Positions 14,922-23,704 of a stretch of DNA of 64,000 nucleotides are shown here, one piece after another. The notes under the pieces were generated by a model. That model saw only the letters and a program-made list of their open reading frames with translations, had not been told where the DNA came from and did no database searches. Both the position numbers and the translations under genes were made by a program. The DNA is from Hungatella effluvii. GTDB taxonomy: Bacteria > Bacillota > Clostridia > Lachnospirales > Lachnospiraceae. The stretch covers positions 1 to 64,000 of the forward strand of contig NZ_QJKD01000006.1 in the NCBI RefSeq assembly GCF_003201875.1. The letters run 5' to 3'. How positions within the stretch are numbered: the stretch's first letter is position 1; each line of letters begins with the position of its first letter.

Positions 14922-16271
14922 ATGGCTTTTGAGAGCTTATCCGATAAATTACAGAATGTATTTAAGAATTTAAGGGGCAAGGGACGCTTGACAGAAGCGG
15001 ACGTAAAGGCAGCCTTAAAGGAAGTGAAGATGGCTCTGTTAGAGGCCGATGTAAGCTTCCGGGTAGTAAAACAGTTTATCAGCGCTGTACAGGAGCGGGC
15101 AGTTGGACAGGATGTCATGAACAGCTTAACTCCGGGACAGATGGTAATAAAGATAGTGAACGAGGAACTTGTCAAGCTGATGGGTTCCGAGACCACTGAG
15201 ATTCACTTAAAACCGGCGAATGAGATCACGATCATTATGATGGCAGGTCTCCAGGGCGCGGGTAAAACCACGACCACAGCAAAGATTGCCGGCAAATTAA
15301 AGGCCAAGGGAAGAAAACCTCTTCTGGCGGCGTGTGACGTCTACCGGCCGGCTGCCATCAAGCAGCTGCAGATCAACGGTGAGAAGCAGGGCGTTCCGGT
15401 GTTTTCCATGGGAGAAAACCACAAGCCTGCGGACATCGCGAAGGCGGCGGTGGAACACGCGTCAAAGAACGACCAGAATGTGGTAATCCTGGATACGGCC
15501 GGACGTCTTCATATCGACGAAGACATGATGAACGAACTGGTGGAGATTAAGGAAGCCGTTGAGGTTCATCAGACGATCCTTGTAGTCGATGCCATGACAG
15601 GTCAGGACGCGGTCAATGTGGCCGGTATGTTCAATGACAAGATCGGTATTGACGGAGTTATCTTAACCAAGCTGGATGGCGATACCAGAGGCGGCGCGGC
15701 ACTATCGATCCGGTCTGTAACCGGAAAGCCGATTCTGTACATCGGTATGGGAGAAAAGCTGTCCGATCTGGAGCAGTTTTATCCGGACCGTATGGCTTCG
15801 AGAATCCTCGGAATGGGTGATATCCTTTCTCTGATCGAGAAGGCGGAGAGCCAGGTGGATGAGGAGAAGGCGAAAGAGCTGTCTCAGAAGCTGCGGAAGG
15901 CCGAATTTGATTACAACGATTTCTTAGACCAGATGAACCAGATTAAAAAAATGGGTGGAATGTCCAGCATTATGGGTATGATGCCTGGTATGGGACAGAT
16001 GAAGGACGTGGAAGTGGACGAAAAGGCCATGGACCGCGTGGAAGCCATCATCCTGTCTATGACGGATAAGGAACGGACGAATCCGGACCTCATGAAGAAT
16101 GCTTCCAGAAAACAGAGGGTCGCCAGAGGCGCCGGTGTTGATATCAGTGAAGTCAACCGGATCGTCAAGCAGTTCGACCAGATGAAGAAGATGATGAAGC
16201 AGCTTCCCGGCATGATGGGCGGAGGCAAGAAGAAAGGCGGATTATTCGGCAAGTTCAAGATGCCGTTTTAA
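14922..16271 (+). CDS. ffh: Signal recognition particle protein Ffh
   Basis: The 449-residue GTPase subunit of SRP, which binds signal sequences of nascent membrane proteins together with 4.5S/6S-type SRP RNA. N-domain residues 1-90; G domain with P-loop G-L-Q-G-A-G-K-T-T near 107-115, D-T-A-G-R near 190 and T-K-L-D-G near 248. The methionine-rich M domain (about 300-435) includes MGGMSSIMGMMPGMGQM. The ribosome site is AGGAGG. No SRP RNA gene was noticed in the window. It heads the conserved ffh-rpsP-khpA-rimM-trmD-rplS block. Confidence 0.98.
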   Translation: MAFESLSDKLQNVFKNLRGKGRLTEADVKAALKEVKMALLEADVSFRVVKQFISAVQERAVGQDVMNSLTPGQMVIKIVNEELVKLMGSETTEIHLKPANEITIIMMAGLQGAGKTTTTAKIAGKLKAKGRKPLLAACDVYRPAAIKQLQINGEKQGVPVFSMGENHKPADIAKAAVEHASKNDQNVVILDTAGRLHIDEDMMNELVEIKEAVEVHQTILVVDAMTGQDAVNVAGMFNDKIGIDGVILTKLDGDTRGGAALSIRSVTGKPILYIGMGEKLSDLEQFYPDRMASRILGMGDILSLIEKAESQVDEEKAKELSQKLRKAEFDYNDFLDQMNQIKKMGGMSSIMGMMPGMGQMKDVEVDEKAMDRVEAIILSMTDKERTNPDLMKNASRKQRVARGAGVDISEVNRIVKQFDQMKKMMKQLPGMMGGGKKKGGLFGKFKMPF

Positions 16272-16361
16272 TTGGAGCAGAGAAGTTAGCAAGGCAGTTT
16301 TACTGCATTGACTATAGATACGCAGTATGCGAAAACACAAATATTCAAGGAGGTGAATCAC

Positions 16362-16604
16362 ATGGCAGTAAAGATGAGATTAAAGAGAATGGGACAGAAG
16401 AAGGCTCCTTTCTATAGAATTGTAGTTGCAGATTCCAGATCCCCAAGAGATGGCAAGTTCATTGAAGAGGTTGGTTATTACGATCCGAACACAGATCCGA
16501 GCGTAATCAAGTTCAACGAAGAGTCCGCTAAGAAGTGGTTAGCAACAGGTGCTCAGCCAACTGAGAAGGTAAGCAAGCTTTTGAAAATCGCCGGCATCCA
16601 GTAG
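16362..16604 (+). CDS. rpsP: 30S ribosomal protein S16
   Basis: An 80-residue S16 protein with the typical start [20 protein letters not shown] and the later G-Y-Y-D-P-N-T-D-P. The ATG at 16362 follows AAGGAGGTGA, one of the strongest ribosome sites in the window; an in-frame opening from 16308 is not supported. It sits between ffh and khpA as in most Firmicutes. Confidence 0.98.
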   Translation: MAVKMRLKRMGQKKAPFYRIVVADSRSPRDGKFIEEVGYYDPNTDPSVIKFNEESAKKWLATGAQPTEKVSKLLKIAGIQ

Positions 16605-16655
16605 TTTAATAGGAAAGTCCCCCTTACAACCGTTTGGGGGAAAGTGGTGAAGCAT

Positions 16656-16883
16656 ATGAAAGAATTAGTAGAAGTAATTGCGAAAGCACTGGTTGATAAT
16701 CCAGACGAGGTTGCTGTTACCGAGTCTGTGAAAGACGACGAAATCGTCCTTGAACTTACGGTAGCGCCTTCCGATATGGGTAAAGTCATCGGCAAGCAGG
16801 GCAGGATCGCTAAGGCTATCCGTTCTGTAGTAAAAGCAGCAGCTTCCAAAGAAGACAAGAAGGTTATTGTAGAAATTCAGTAG
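16656..16883 (+). CDS. khpA: KH-domain RNA-binding protein KhpA
   Basis: A 75-residue single KH-domain protein (YlqC family) with the GxxG RNA-binding loop G-K-Q-G near residue 48. KhpA pairs with KhpB/Jag in other Firmicutes and affects cell elongation and RNA binding. Upstream in-frame GTG codons at 16644 and 16647 exist, but the ATG at 16656 gives the conserved start [12 protein letters not shown] and is preferred. It lies between rpsP and rimM, the standard position. Confidence 0.93.
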   Translation: MKELVEVIAKALVDNPDEVAVTESVKDDEIVLELTVAPSDMGKVIGKQGRIAKAIRSVVKAAASKEDKKVIVEIQ

Positions 16884-16897
16884 CCAATACGTAAACG

Positions 16898-16930
16898 AAG
16901 ACCGCCGGCCTGTCAGGAAGACGGTCTTTT
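16898..16930 (+). terminator. Hairpin between khpA and rimM
   Basis: AAGACCG (16898-16904) pairs with CGGTCTT (16922-16928), then TT and a mixed T-rich stretch. It is probably a partial terminator or attenuator inside the operon. Confidence 0.6.
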
Positions 16931-16956
16931 CTATTTCTGTTTTGCAAGGGAGAAAA

Positions 16957-17472
16957 ATGATGGAACAGTTACTGAGAGTCGGCGTTATTTCCTCTACACA
17001 CGGTGTCAAAGGAGAGGTTAAGGTTTTCCCGACGACAGATGACGCGGCACGTTTTAAAACGCTGAAGCAAGTGATTCTGGATACGGGAAAAGAACAGCTG
17101 AAACTGGAAATTGAGGGTGTTAAATTCTTTAAAAATATGGTTATACTGAAGTTTAAGGGATATGACACAATTGAAGATATAGAGAAGTACAAGGGAAAAG
17201 ACATTCTTGTCACGAGAGACCAGGCGGTGAAGCTGGGTCCGGATGAGAATTTTATTGTTGACCTGATCGGTTTAAAGGTGGTGACTGAGGACGGGGAACC
17301 GTTCGGCACCCTGACGGATGTTATCAAGACCGGCGCTAACGATGTGTACGAGGTGAAGACAGCGGAAGGGAAGGAAGTCCTTTTGCCCGCCATCCGAGAG
17401 TGCATCCGGAACGTGGATTTAGAGGCGGGAGTGATTACGGTCCATATTATGGACGGACTTCTGGACTTATAA
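16957..17472 (+). CDS. rimM: Ribosome maturation factor RimM
   Basis: A 171-residue 16S rRNA processing factor that assists 30S head assembly and binds S19. The N-terminal RimM beta-barrel begins with [15 protein letters not shown], and the C-terminal PRC-barrel includes the [13 protein letters not shown] stretch. Two adjacent ATGs (16957, 16960) follow AAGGGAG; the second is better spaced and either may be used. It is followed by trmD after 10 bases. Confidence 0.96.
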   Translation: MMEQLLRVGVISSTHGVKGEVKVFPTTDDAARFKTLKQVILDTGKEQLKLEIEGVKFFKNMVILKFKGYDTIEDIEKYKGKDILVTRDQAVKLGPDENFIVDLIGLKVVTEDGEPFGTLTDVIKTGANDVYEVKTAEGKEVLLPAIRECIRNVDLEAGVITVHIMDGLLDL

Positions 17473-17482
17473 GGAGGAAAAC

Positions 17483-18277
17483 ATGAACTTCCATATACTG
17501 ACTTTATTTCCCGACATGGTGTTAGACGGCCTTCACACCAGCATCATCGGCAGAGCCGTAGAGAATGGCCTGATTTCGATCGAAGCCATAGACATCAGGG
17601 AATACTCGACGGACAAGCACCGTCATGTGGACGATTATCCGTACGGCGGCGGCGCGGGCATGGTGATGCAGCCGATGCCCATCTGTGATGCCTATGACGA
17701 CCTGTGCGATAGAATCGGAAAGAAGCCCAGGGTGATTTATCTGACCCCGCAGGGCACAGTCTTCAGCCAGAAAATCGCAGAAGAGCTGGCAGCCGAGGAG
17801 GAACTGGTATTTCTGTGCGGCCATTACGAGGGCGTGGATGAGCGTGCCCTGGAGCTGGTGGCCACGGATTACCTGTCCATCGGCGACTACGTTCTGACCG
17901 GCGGAGAGCTGCCGGCCATGGTTATGATCGACTGCATTTCCCGCCTCGTTCCCGGCGTGCTGAATAACGATGTCTCGGCGGAGTTCGAGTCCTTTCACGA
18001 TAATCTTCTGGAATATCCGCAGTACACCAGGCCGGAAGAGTATAAAGGCCTGCGGGTACCGGAGGTTCTACTTTCCGGCCACCATAAGAATATCGACACC
18101 TGGCGGAGAGAACAGTCCATCAAACGGACGTATGAGAGACGGCCTGATCTGTTAAAGGATGCGGCACTGTCGAAAAAGGAACAGGAATATCTGGAGAGTC
18201 TGGCGAAGAAGCCGGAAAATCAGGATATTCAGGAAGAAAATTGCAAAAAGGGACTTGCAATCGACAATTCTTTATGA
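17483..18277 (+). CDS. trmD: tRNA (guanine-N1)-methyltransferase TrmD
   Basis: A 264-residue SPOUT-class enzyme that methylates G37 of tRNAs reading CNN codons, using S-adenosylmethionine. The trefoil-knot motifs are visible: Y-G-G-G-A-G-M-V-M near residue 53, G-H-Y-E-G-V-D-E-R-A near 112 and I-G-D-Y-V-L-T-G-G-E-L near 132. AAGGAGG precedes the ATG. Its last bases contain the promoter for rplS. The C-terminus (about residues 235-264) extends past the usual domain in a charged tail. Confidence 0.97.
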   Translation: MNFHILTLFPDMVLDGLHTSIIGRAVENGLISIEAIDIREYSTDKHRHVDDYPYGGGAGMVMQPMPICDAYDDLCDRIGKKPRVIYLTPQGTVFSQKIAEELAAEEELVFLCGHYEGVDERALELVATDYLSIGDYVLTGGELPAMVMIDCISRLVPGVLNNDVSAEFESFHDNLLEYPQYTRPEEYKGLRVPEVLLSGHHKNIDTWRREQSIKRTYERRPDLLKDAALSKKEQEYLESLAKKPENQDIQEENCKKGLAIDNSL

Positions 18278-18283
18278 TAAAAT
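18255..18283 (+). promoter_or_regulatory. rplS promoter overlapping the end of trmD
   Basis: TTGCAA at 18255-18260, 17-base spacer, TAAAAT at 18278-18283. It would give rplS a leader of about 90 bases, long enough for autoregulation by L19, though no known leader motif was identified. Confidence 0.6.
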
Positions 18284-18378
18284 ATTAGACGTTGTGACGC
18301 AAGGAGATGGTCCTCTGTTACGGATTACATCAGTATGAAGTATTAAGAACATCAAATAAAATTTAGGAGGTTCACACG

Positions 18379-18726
18379 ATGAACGACATTATCAAGAATA
18401 TTGAAGCAGCACAGTTAAAGCAGACAGTACCGGAGTTCCACGTTGGCGATACCGTTAAGGTATACAACAAGATCAAAGAGGGAACCCGCGAAAGAATCCA
18501 GATTTTCGAAGGAACTGTTATTAAGAGACAGAACGGCGGCGCAAGAGAGACTTTCACAGTAAGAAAGAACTCCAACGGCATCGGCGTTGAGAAAACATGG
18601 CCATTACATTCTCCTTCTGTAGACAACATCGAAGTGATCAGAAGAGGTAAAGTAAGAAGAGCGAAACTGAATTACTTAAGAGACAGAGTAGGTAAAGCTG
18701 CTAAGGTTAAAGAGTTAGTGAAATAA
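18379..18726 (+). CDS. rplS: 50S ribosomal protein L19
   Basis: A 115-residue L19 protein at the subunit interface. The typical F-H-V-G-D-T-V-K-V near residue 20, [10 protein letters not shown] near 40 and the end R-A-K-L-N-Y-L-R are visible. TTAGGAGG lies nine bases before the ATG. It has its own promoter and a strong terminator, so it is largely transcribed independently of trmD. Confidence 0.98.
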   Translation: MNDIIKNIEAAQLKQTVPEFHVGDTVKVYNKIKEGTRERIQIFEGTVIKRQNGGARETFTVRKNSNGIGVEKTWPLHSPSVDNIEVIRRGKVRRAKLNYLRDRVGKAAKVKELVK

Positions 18727-18742
18727 TTCTGAAACAGCCAGG

Positions 18743-18768
18743 GGGACAATGAAAATTGTCCCTTTCTT
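18743..18768 (+). terminator. Terminator after rplS
   Basis: GGGACAAT (18743-18750), a GAAA tetraloop and ATTGTCCC (18755-18762) form a perfect stem, followed by TTTCTT. Confidence 0.88.
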
Positions 18769-18791
18769 AATAGATGGGATGTGCATAAAGA

Positions 18792-19343
18792 GTGGAGTTT
18801 TATAACAGTGAAGAGAACAACCGGATCCGCCATGTGGTTAACTGGATTGTAGACATTACCGTTGTGATCGCGTTCGCATGGTTTATTGTTTACGCATATG
18901 GGACCCAGATTCCGATTGCAGGACATTCCATGACTCCGCTTCTGCAGTCGGAGGATGTAGTACTGATGGACCGCCTGTCTTACGATTTCGGGAAGCCGGA
19001 CCGTTTTGACGTGGTGGTGTTTGAACGGGAAGACCAGAAGATGAACGTAAAGCGCGTAATCGGTCTGCCCGGTGAGACCGTGCAGATTAAGGGCGGTCAG
19101 ATTTATATCGATGATGAGTTAATTGAACAGCCGGAAGGAGCTGGCAGCATTTCGCTGGCAGGCATGGCGGAGAATCCGGTAAAGCTGGGGGAAGACGAGT
19201 ATTTCCTTTTGGGCGATAACAGAGACAGCAGCGAAGACAGCCGTTTTTCCAATGTGGGCAACGTGAGCGGAAAGCAGATTCAGGGTAGAGTCTGGATCCG
19301 GATCGCACCATTGGCAAATCTGGAGCTGATTCGTTCGAAATAG
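18792..19343 (+). CDS. lepB: Signal peptidase I
   Basis: A 183-residue type I signal peptidase that cleaves exported preproteins at the outer face of the membrane. One N-terminal membrane span (about residues 15-36) is followed by the catalytic Ser46 in G-H-S-M-T-P, the general-base Lys87 in N-V-K-R-V-I-G and the box L-G-D-N-R-D-S-S-E-D-S-R. The length fits the Gram-positive SipS type with a single anchor. The start is a GTG at 18792 with only a weak ribosome site; no better in-frame start exists before the anchor. It is followed by rbgA, as in many Clostridia. Confidence 0.93.
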   Translation: MEFYNSEENNRIRHVVNWIVDITVVIAFAWFIVYAYGTQIPIAGHSMTPLLQSEDVVLMDRLSYDFGKPDRFDVVVFEREDQKMNVKRVIGLPGETVQIKGGQIYIDDELIEQPEGAGSISLAGMAENPVKLGEDEYFLLGDNRDSSEDSRFSNVGNVSGKQIQGRVWIRIAPLANLELIRSK

Positions 19344-19352
19344 AGGTAGATG

Positions 19353-20210
19353 ATGAATATACAGTGGTATCCGGGTCATATGACCAAGGCCAAAAGGGCC
19401 ATGAAGGAAGATATCAAATTAATCGATTTAATTATAGAACTGGTAGATGCCAGAGTTCCGCTTTCCAGCCGGAACCCGGATATCGATGATCTCGGAGCGG
19501 GAAAGGCGCGGCTGATCCTGCTTAACAAGTCCGACCTTGCCGATGAACGCTGCAACCTTAAGTGGGCCGCTTACTTCCAGGATAAGGGATACTACGTGGT
19601 AAAGGTGAACTCCAAGAGCGGAGCCGGTCTAAAGGCGATTAACGGAGTCGTGCAGGAAGCGTGTAAGGAAAAGATCGAGCGCGACCGGAGGCGGGGAATC
19701 TTAAACCGTCCGGTCCGTGCCATGGTGGTGGGAATCCCCAACGTGGGCAAGTCCACGTTTATCAATTCCTTTGCCGGCAAGGCATGCGCGAAGACCGGAA
19801 ACAAGCCGGGCGTGACGAAGGGCAATCAGTGGATCCGGCTTAATAAGAGCCTGGAGCTTCTCGATACCCCGGGAATCTTATGGCCTAAGTTTGAGGATCA
19901 GGTGGTGGGAATCCGCCTTGCGCTGATCGGTTCGATTAACGACGAGATTTTAAATAAAGATGAACTGGCACTGGAGCTGATCCGCTTCCTTCAGAAGAAG
20001 TATCCGAACGTGCTGGAAGATAAATACCAGACGGACGCTTCCGATGCAGTGGGACTTCTAAACCAGATCGCAAAGGCCAGAGCGTGCCTCTCAAAAGGCG
20101 GAGAACTGGATCTTGCCAAGGCTTCCCGTCTTCTGATCGATGATTTCCGAAGTGGAAAGCTGGGGAAGATCACTCTGGAATTACCTTCTGAGAATACGAA
20201 AGCGGAGTAA
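19353..20210 (+). CDS. rbgA: Ribosome biogenesis GTPase RbgA (YlqF)
   Basis: A 285-residue circularly permuted GTPase required for a late step of 50S assembly. The motif order is permuted: G4 N-K-S-D near residue 57, then G1 G-I-P-N-V-G-K-S-T near 128 and G3 D-T-P-G near 172. The N-terminus I-Q-W-Y-P-G-H-M-T-K-A is typical. Two adjacent ATGs (19350, 19353) follow GAGGT; the second is better spaced. It starts ten bases after lepB and is followed by rnhB. Confidence 0.95.
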   Translation: MNIQWYPGHMTKAKRAMKEDIKLIDLIIELVDARVPLSSRNPDIDDLGAGKARLILLNKSDLADERCNLKWAAYFQDKGYYVVKVNSKSGAGLKAINGVVQEACKEKIERDRRRGILNRPVRAMVVGIPNVGKSTFINSFAGKACAKTGNKPGVTKGNQWIRLNKSLELLDTPGILWPKFEDQVVGIRLALIGSINDEILNKDELALELIRFLQKKYPNVLEDKYQTDASDAVGLLNQIAKARACLSKGGELDLAKASRLLIDDFRSGKLGKITLELPSENTKAE

Positions 20211-20217
20211 ACCTACG

Positions 20218-20859
20218 ATGAGAAAGTTAAGCGAAGAAAAACTGGCTGCCGAGCGGGAACGCTTAGAGCTGATGAAAAGCTACGAAAGGCAGTATGAGGA
20301 TAGTATCCTCGTCTGTGGAATCGATGAGGCCGGCAGAGGACCTCTTGCAGGGCCGGTTGTGGCCGGCGCGGTGATCCTTCCGCGGGACTGTGAGATCCTG
20401 TTTTTAAATGATTCGAAGAAGCTGTCGGAGAAGCGGCGCGAGGAACTGTTTCTGGAGATCCAGGAGAAGGCAGTGAGCTTTGCCGTCGGAGTAGTTGGAC
20501 CGGAGCGGATCGATGAGATCAATATTCTTCAGGCCACGTATGAGGCCATGCGGCTGGCAGTCAGCCAGCTTACCTCTGTCCCGCAGGTGCTTTTAAACGA
20601 CGCGGTGACGATTCCGGGACTGGATATTCCGCAGGTCCCGATCATCAAGGGCGATGCGAAGAGCGTTTCCATCGCGGCGGGCAGCATCATGGCAAAGGTT
20701 ACGAGGGACCATATGATGGCAGAGTACGACAAGCTGTTCCCGGAGTACGGCTTTGCAAAGCATAAAGGCTACGGAACGGCGGCGCATATCGCGGCGCTTA
20801 AGGAGATCGGTCCGTGTGCCATTCACCGGAGGAGTTTTATCAGGAATTTTGTGGACTGA
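20218..20859 (+). CDS. rnhB: Ribonuclease HII
   Basis: A 213-residue type 2 RNase H that nicks RNA in RNA-DNA hybrids and at single ribonucleotides. The catalytic D-E-D-D set includes Asp/Glu in G-I-D-E-A-G-R-G-P-L-A-G-P-V near residue 35, with later acidic residues in L-L-N-D-A-V and V-T-R-D-H. The ATG at 20218 follows GGAG from the end of rbgA; a longer in-frame opening from 20140 overlaps rbgA and is rejected. The window also encodes an RNase HI-type gene near 36.5 kb. Confidence 0.96.
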   Translation: MRKLSEEKLAAERERLELMKSYERQYEDSILVCGIDEAGRGPLAGPVVAGAVILPRDCEILFLNDSKKLSEKRREELFLEIQEKAVSFAVGVVGPERIDEINILQATYEAMRLAVSQLTSVPQVLLNDAVTIPGLDIPQVPIIKGDAKSVSIAAGSIMAKVTRDHMMAEYDKLFPEYGFAKHKGYGTAAHIAALKEIGPCAIHRRSFIRNFVD

Positions 20860-20870
20860 TGAGGAACTGA

Positions 20871-21212
20871 ATGAATAAGCGTGAGATTGGCAGCGGCTAT
20901 GAAGAGATGGCGGCTGCCTATTTGATAGAACAGGGCTATAAAATCGTTGCCCGGAATTTTTTGGGCCGGCGCGGGGAGATCGACATCATCGCGCGGGACG
21001 GGGAGTACCTGGTCTTCGTCGAGGTGAAATACCGGCGGGATGAGAGACAGGGCAGCCCCGCGGAGGCGGTGGACTACAGAAAACAGCAGCACATCCGCCG
21101 CGCAGCGGAATACTATTTATACAAAAACCGGGTCAGCGAGGCTATGCCGTGCCGCTTCGATGTGGTCGCCATCCTCGGAGACCGGATCACGCTGATCCGT
21201 GACGCATTTTGA
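20871..21212 (+). CDS. yraN: UPF0102 (YraN) putative endonuclease
   Basis: A 113-residue protein of the YraN family with the restriction-endonuclease-like core: E-I-D-I-I-A near residue 36 and V-F-V-E-V-K near 48, matching the PD-(D/E)xK pattern. It is encoded next to rnhB in many bacteria, and its function is not established. GAGGA precedes the ATG by about seven bases. It ends the ffh-rnhB transcription block. Confidence 0.92.
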   Translation: MNKREIGSGYEEMAAAYLIEQGYKIVARNFLGRRGEIDIIARDGEYLVFVEVKYRRDERQGSPAEAVDYRKQQHIRRAAEYYLYKNRVSEAMPCRFDVVAILGDRITLIRDAF

Positions 21213-21300
21213 CGCTTCGCGAAATACTACTGCTCAATTAGTTACGCAATGCTGAGCTAGCTGTGAATAGCAGCTTTGACGACACAGGAGGTTTTATTTT

Positions 21301-22158
21301 ATGAACGATATATGGAAGCGAAAACAGGAACTGCCGGTGCTTGAATGCCGTATGGCGGATGGCGTTCCCTATCTGTCTTTTCCGATGCTGGAGAAGACCG
21401 GCATCGTGCGCCATGGGTTTTCCACCCGCATGGGAGGCGTGAGCACCGGCGTGTATTCTACCATGAATTTTGCATTTTTAAAGGGGGACGATCCGGACCA
21501 TGTGCGGGAGAATTACCGCAGGATGGCGAAGGCGATCGGAGTGGATGAAGAGAGAATGGTACTGTCCTGGCAGACTCACACGACCAACATCCGCAGGGTG
21601 ACGGAAGACGATGCGGGCAAGGGGATTACCAGGGAGCGGGACTATCAGGACATCGACGGCCTGATCACGGATGTGCCGGGTATGACGCTGGTGACGTTTT
21701 ACGCGGACTGTGTGCCGCTCTACTTCCTCGATCCGGTCCATAGGGCTATAGGCCTAAGCCACTCCGGCTGGAGAGGAACGGTGGCCCGTATGGGCCAGGT
21801 GACGATGGAAGCCATGGGCCGGGAGTACGGCTCGAAGCCGGAGGATATCATCGCCTGTATCGGCCCCAGCATCTGTCAGGACTGCTACGAAGTGGGAGAG
21901 GAAGTGGCTGCAGAATTTCGCGGGGCGTTTTCGAAAGAATACTGGCCGGAACTGCTTCGGGAGAAGCCAGACGGAAAGTTTCTGCTGAATCTCTGGCGTG
22001 CCAATGAGATTGTCCTTCTGGAAGCGGGAGTAAAGGCGGATAATATCCAGCTTACCGATATCTGTACCCACTGCAATCCGGACTACTTATTTTCCCACAG
22101 GACGATGGGGAATGAGAGAGGAAATTTAGCGGCATTTCTTTCTATAAAAGAATCGTAA
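21301..22158 (+). CDS. pgeF: Laccase-domain (PgeF/YfiH) purine nucleoside phosphorylase-like protein
   Basis: A 285-residue YfiH-family protein. Members bind zinc or copper and have been reported as purine nucleoside phosphorylases or as peptidoglycan-editing factors. The metal residues lie in S-W-Q-T-H-T near residue 83, A-D-C-V-P-L near 139 and H-S-G-W-R-G near 158, with the C-terminal F-S-H-R-T-M-G near 263. AGGAGG lies before the ATG. An 88-base gap separates it from yraN, and a strong bidirectional terminator follows. Confidence 0.92.
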   Translation: MNDIWKRKQELPVLECRMADGVPYLSFPMLEKTGIVRHGFSTRMGGVSTGVYSTMNFAFLKGDDPDHVRENYRRMAKAIGVDEERMVLSWQTHTTNIRRVTEDDAGKGITRERDYQDIDGLITDVPGMTLVTFYADCVPLYFLDPVHRAIGLSHSGWRGTVARMGQVTMEAMGREYGSKPEDIIACIGPSICQDCYEVGEEVAAEFRGAFSKEYWPELLREKPDGKFLLNLWRANEIVLLEAGVKADNIQLTDICTHCNPDYLFSHRTMGNERGNLAAFLSIKES

Positions 22159-22207
22159 GGAGCATTTGCCGAAACAGAAGTAAGAGTCTGGACTTTTTTT
22201 GAAATAA

Positions 22208-22251
22208 AAGAACCCCTCCGAAACGGTCGTGATACCGTCTGAGGGGTTCTT
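22208..22251. terminator. Bidirectional terminator between pgeF and prs
   Basis: AAGAACCCCTC (22208-22218) pairs with GAGGGGTTCTT (22241-22251), with a nested ACGGT/ACCGT stem. It serves convergent pgeF and prs; the minus-strand side continues into TTTTATTTC. Confidence 0.92.
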
Positions 22252-22288
22252 GCATATGCCGCCCGAGCCGCTTTTCGGGAGAATGCAG

Positions 22289-23497
22289 CTACAGGATCGT
22301 CTGATAGTAATCGTATCCGTCGCTGTGGCGTTTTTTGAGCAGATTCTGAATCTTTTCCGTAGGGGAAAGCGCAGTGCTGATCGATACGTCGTGGTTCAAG
22401 GAATTGATGATGGCGGCGATATACTTGCTGATATCGGCCTCCACATACCATTCGCGGCTCAGCAGCTCCTTGGGGCGGTAGCTTAAGTTGGTCGTCACGA
22501 CCAGATCGATGTATTCCTTTGCATAGTATTCGTCGAACTTGTCCAGGCCGTTTGTGAAGAGTCCGAAGGTACAGCAGACGATGACCTTTTCCACTCCCCG
22601 TTCCTTTAACTCCTTGGCAGTATCCAGCATGCTTTCGCCGGAGGAGATCATGTCATCCACGATGAGAACGGTCTTGCCTTCCACGGAAGCGCCCAGGAAC
22701 TCATGGGCTACGATGGGATTGCGTCCGCCTACGACTCTGGAGTAGTCCCTTCTCTTATAGAACATACCCATGTCCACGCTTAAGTTGTTGGCCAGATAGA
22801 CGGCGCGGTCCATGGCGCCCTCGTCCGGGCTGATGACCATGAGATGATCCTTGTCGATGGGCAGATTCGGATAATGGCGTAAAAATGCCTTTACAAACTG
22901 GTAGGTCGGCATAAAATTATCGAATCCGTGAAGCGGTATCGCATTCTGCACACGGGGATCATGAGCGTCAAAGGTGATGATGTTGCTGACACCCATGGAT
23001 GTCAGTTCTTCCAGCGCCATGGCGCAGTCAAGGGATTCGCGCTTGCTTCTCTTGTGCTGGCGGCTCTCATAGAGAAACGGCATGATGACATTGACGCGGT
23101 GTGCCGTAGCCGAGCAGGCGCCTATAATTCGCTTTAAATCCTGGAAATGGTCGTCCGGAGACATATGATTGGTATAACCATTGACGGTATAGGATATGCT
23201 GTAATTAGTGATGTCCACCATTGCAAAAATATCGGTACCTCTGACGGACTCTTTGATGATGCCTTTGGCTTCACCGCTTCCGAAACGGGGACAGTCGCAG
23301 CTAAGAAGATAAGAATCGACATCGTATCCACGGTAGTGGAGATCGGCCTCGCGCCGCTTTAATTCCTCGATATCGTTTCGACGGAAATCTACGATATGGT
23401 CGTTGACTTTTTCTGCCAGTTCCCGGCAGCTCTCCAGTGCCGCGATCTTTAGCGGTGCAACCGGCAGCTGGTCATTAAATACATAATCATTTGCCAT
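22289..23497 (-). CDS. prs: Ribose-phosphate pyrophosphokinase (PRPP synthetase), long form
   Basis: A 402-residue PRPP synthetase making 5-phosphoribosyl-1-pyrophosphate for purine, pyrimidine, His, Trp and NAD synthesis. It is longer than the usual ~315-residue enzyme and belongs to the divergent type seen in Clostridia and Lachnospiraceae. The PRPP-binding loop V-L-I-V-D-D-M-I-S-S-G-E-S is near residue 295, and the ATP-side pattern P-F-L-Y-E-S-R-Q-H-K-R is near 145. The start (MANDYVFND) follows GGAGG; a start six codons earlier has no better site. It is the only complete minus-strand gene in the window. Confidence 0.93.
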   Translation of the reverse strand: MANDYVFNDQLPVAPLKIAALESCRELAEKVNDHIVDFRRNDIEELKRREADLHYRGYDVDSYLLSCDCPRFGSGEAKGIIKESVRGTDIFAMVDITNYSISYTVNGYTNHMSPDDHFQDLKRIIGACSATAHRVNVIMPFLYESRQHKRSKRESLDCAMALEELTSMGVSNIITFDAHDPRVQNAIPLHGFDNFMPTYQFVKAFLRHYPNLPIDKDHLMVISPDEGAMDRAVYLANNLSVDMGMFYKRRDYSRVVGGRNPIVAHEFLGASVEGKTVLIVDDMISSGESMLDTAKELKERGVEKVIVCCTFGLFTNGLDKFDEYYAKEYIDLVVTTNLSYRPKELLSREWYVEADISKYIAAIINSLNHDVSISTALSPTEKIQNLLKKRHSDGYDYYQTIL

Positions 23498-23527
23498 GAT
23501 AATGAAATCCTCCATAAATTAATAACA

Positions 23528-23547
23528 GGCAGTCCCATAAGACTGCC
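23528..23547 (-). other. Hairpin in the prs leader
   Basis: On the minus strand, GGCAGTC, a six-base loop and GACTGCC form a perfect 7-base stem between the promoter and the ribosome site. No known purine riboswitch or PurR box was recognised in it. Confidence 0.4.
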
Positions 23548-23567
23548 CAGTTCTAATCTTACATCCA

Positions 23568-23597
23568 TTTATACCATTCTTCGACACAATGCGTCAA
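23568..23597 (-). promoter_or_regulatory. prs promoter
   Basis: On the minus strand, TTGACG (23597-23592), an 18-base spacer and TATAAA (23573-23568). It faces away from the DUF512 promoter at 23641. Confidence 0.7.
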
Positions 23598-23640
23598 TAG
23601 CAATTCTTACATTTCATGGAAAAAAACAAAAAAGGCTTTC

Positions 23641-23669
23641 TTTACAAAGATTGATAATATTGTTATGAT
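23641..23669 (+). promoter_or_regulatory. Promoter of the DUF512-der operon
   Basis: TTTACA at 23641-23646, 17-base spacer, TATGAT at 23664-23669; divergent from the prs promoter. Confidence 0.7.
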
Positions 23670-23704
23670 AGAGAAGATAAAACAGAAGGGAAACAACAGA
23701 AAAT

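Noticed and set aside
21213..21300. Riboswitch or repeat before pgeF
   Set aside because: Short imperfect self-complementary stretches only; nothing matching a known riboswitch or the other repeat.
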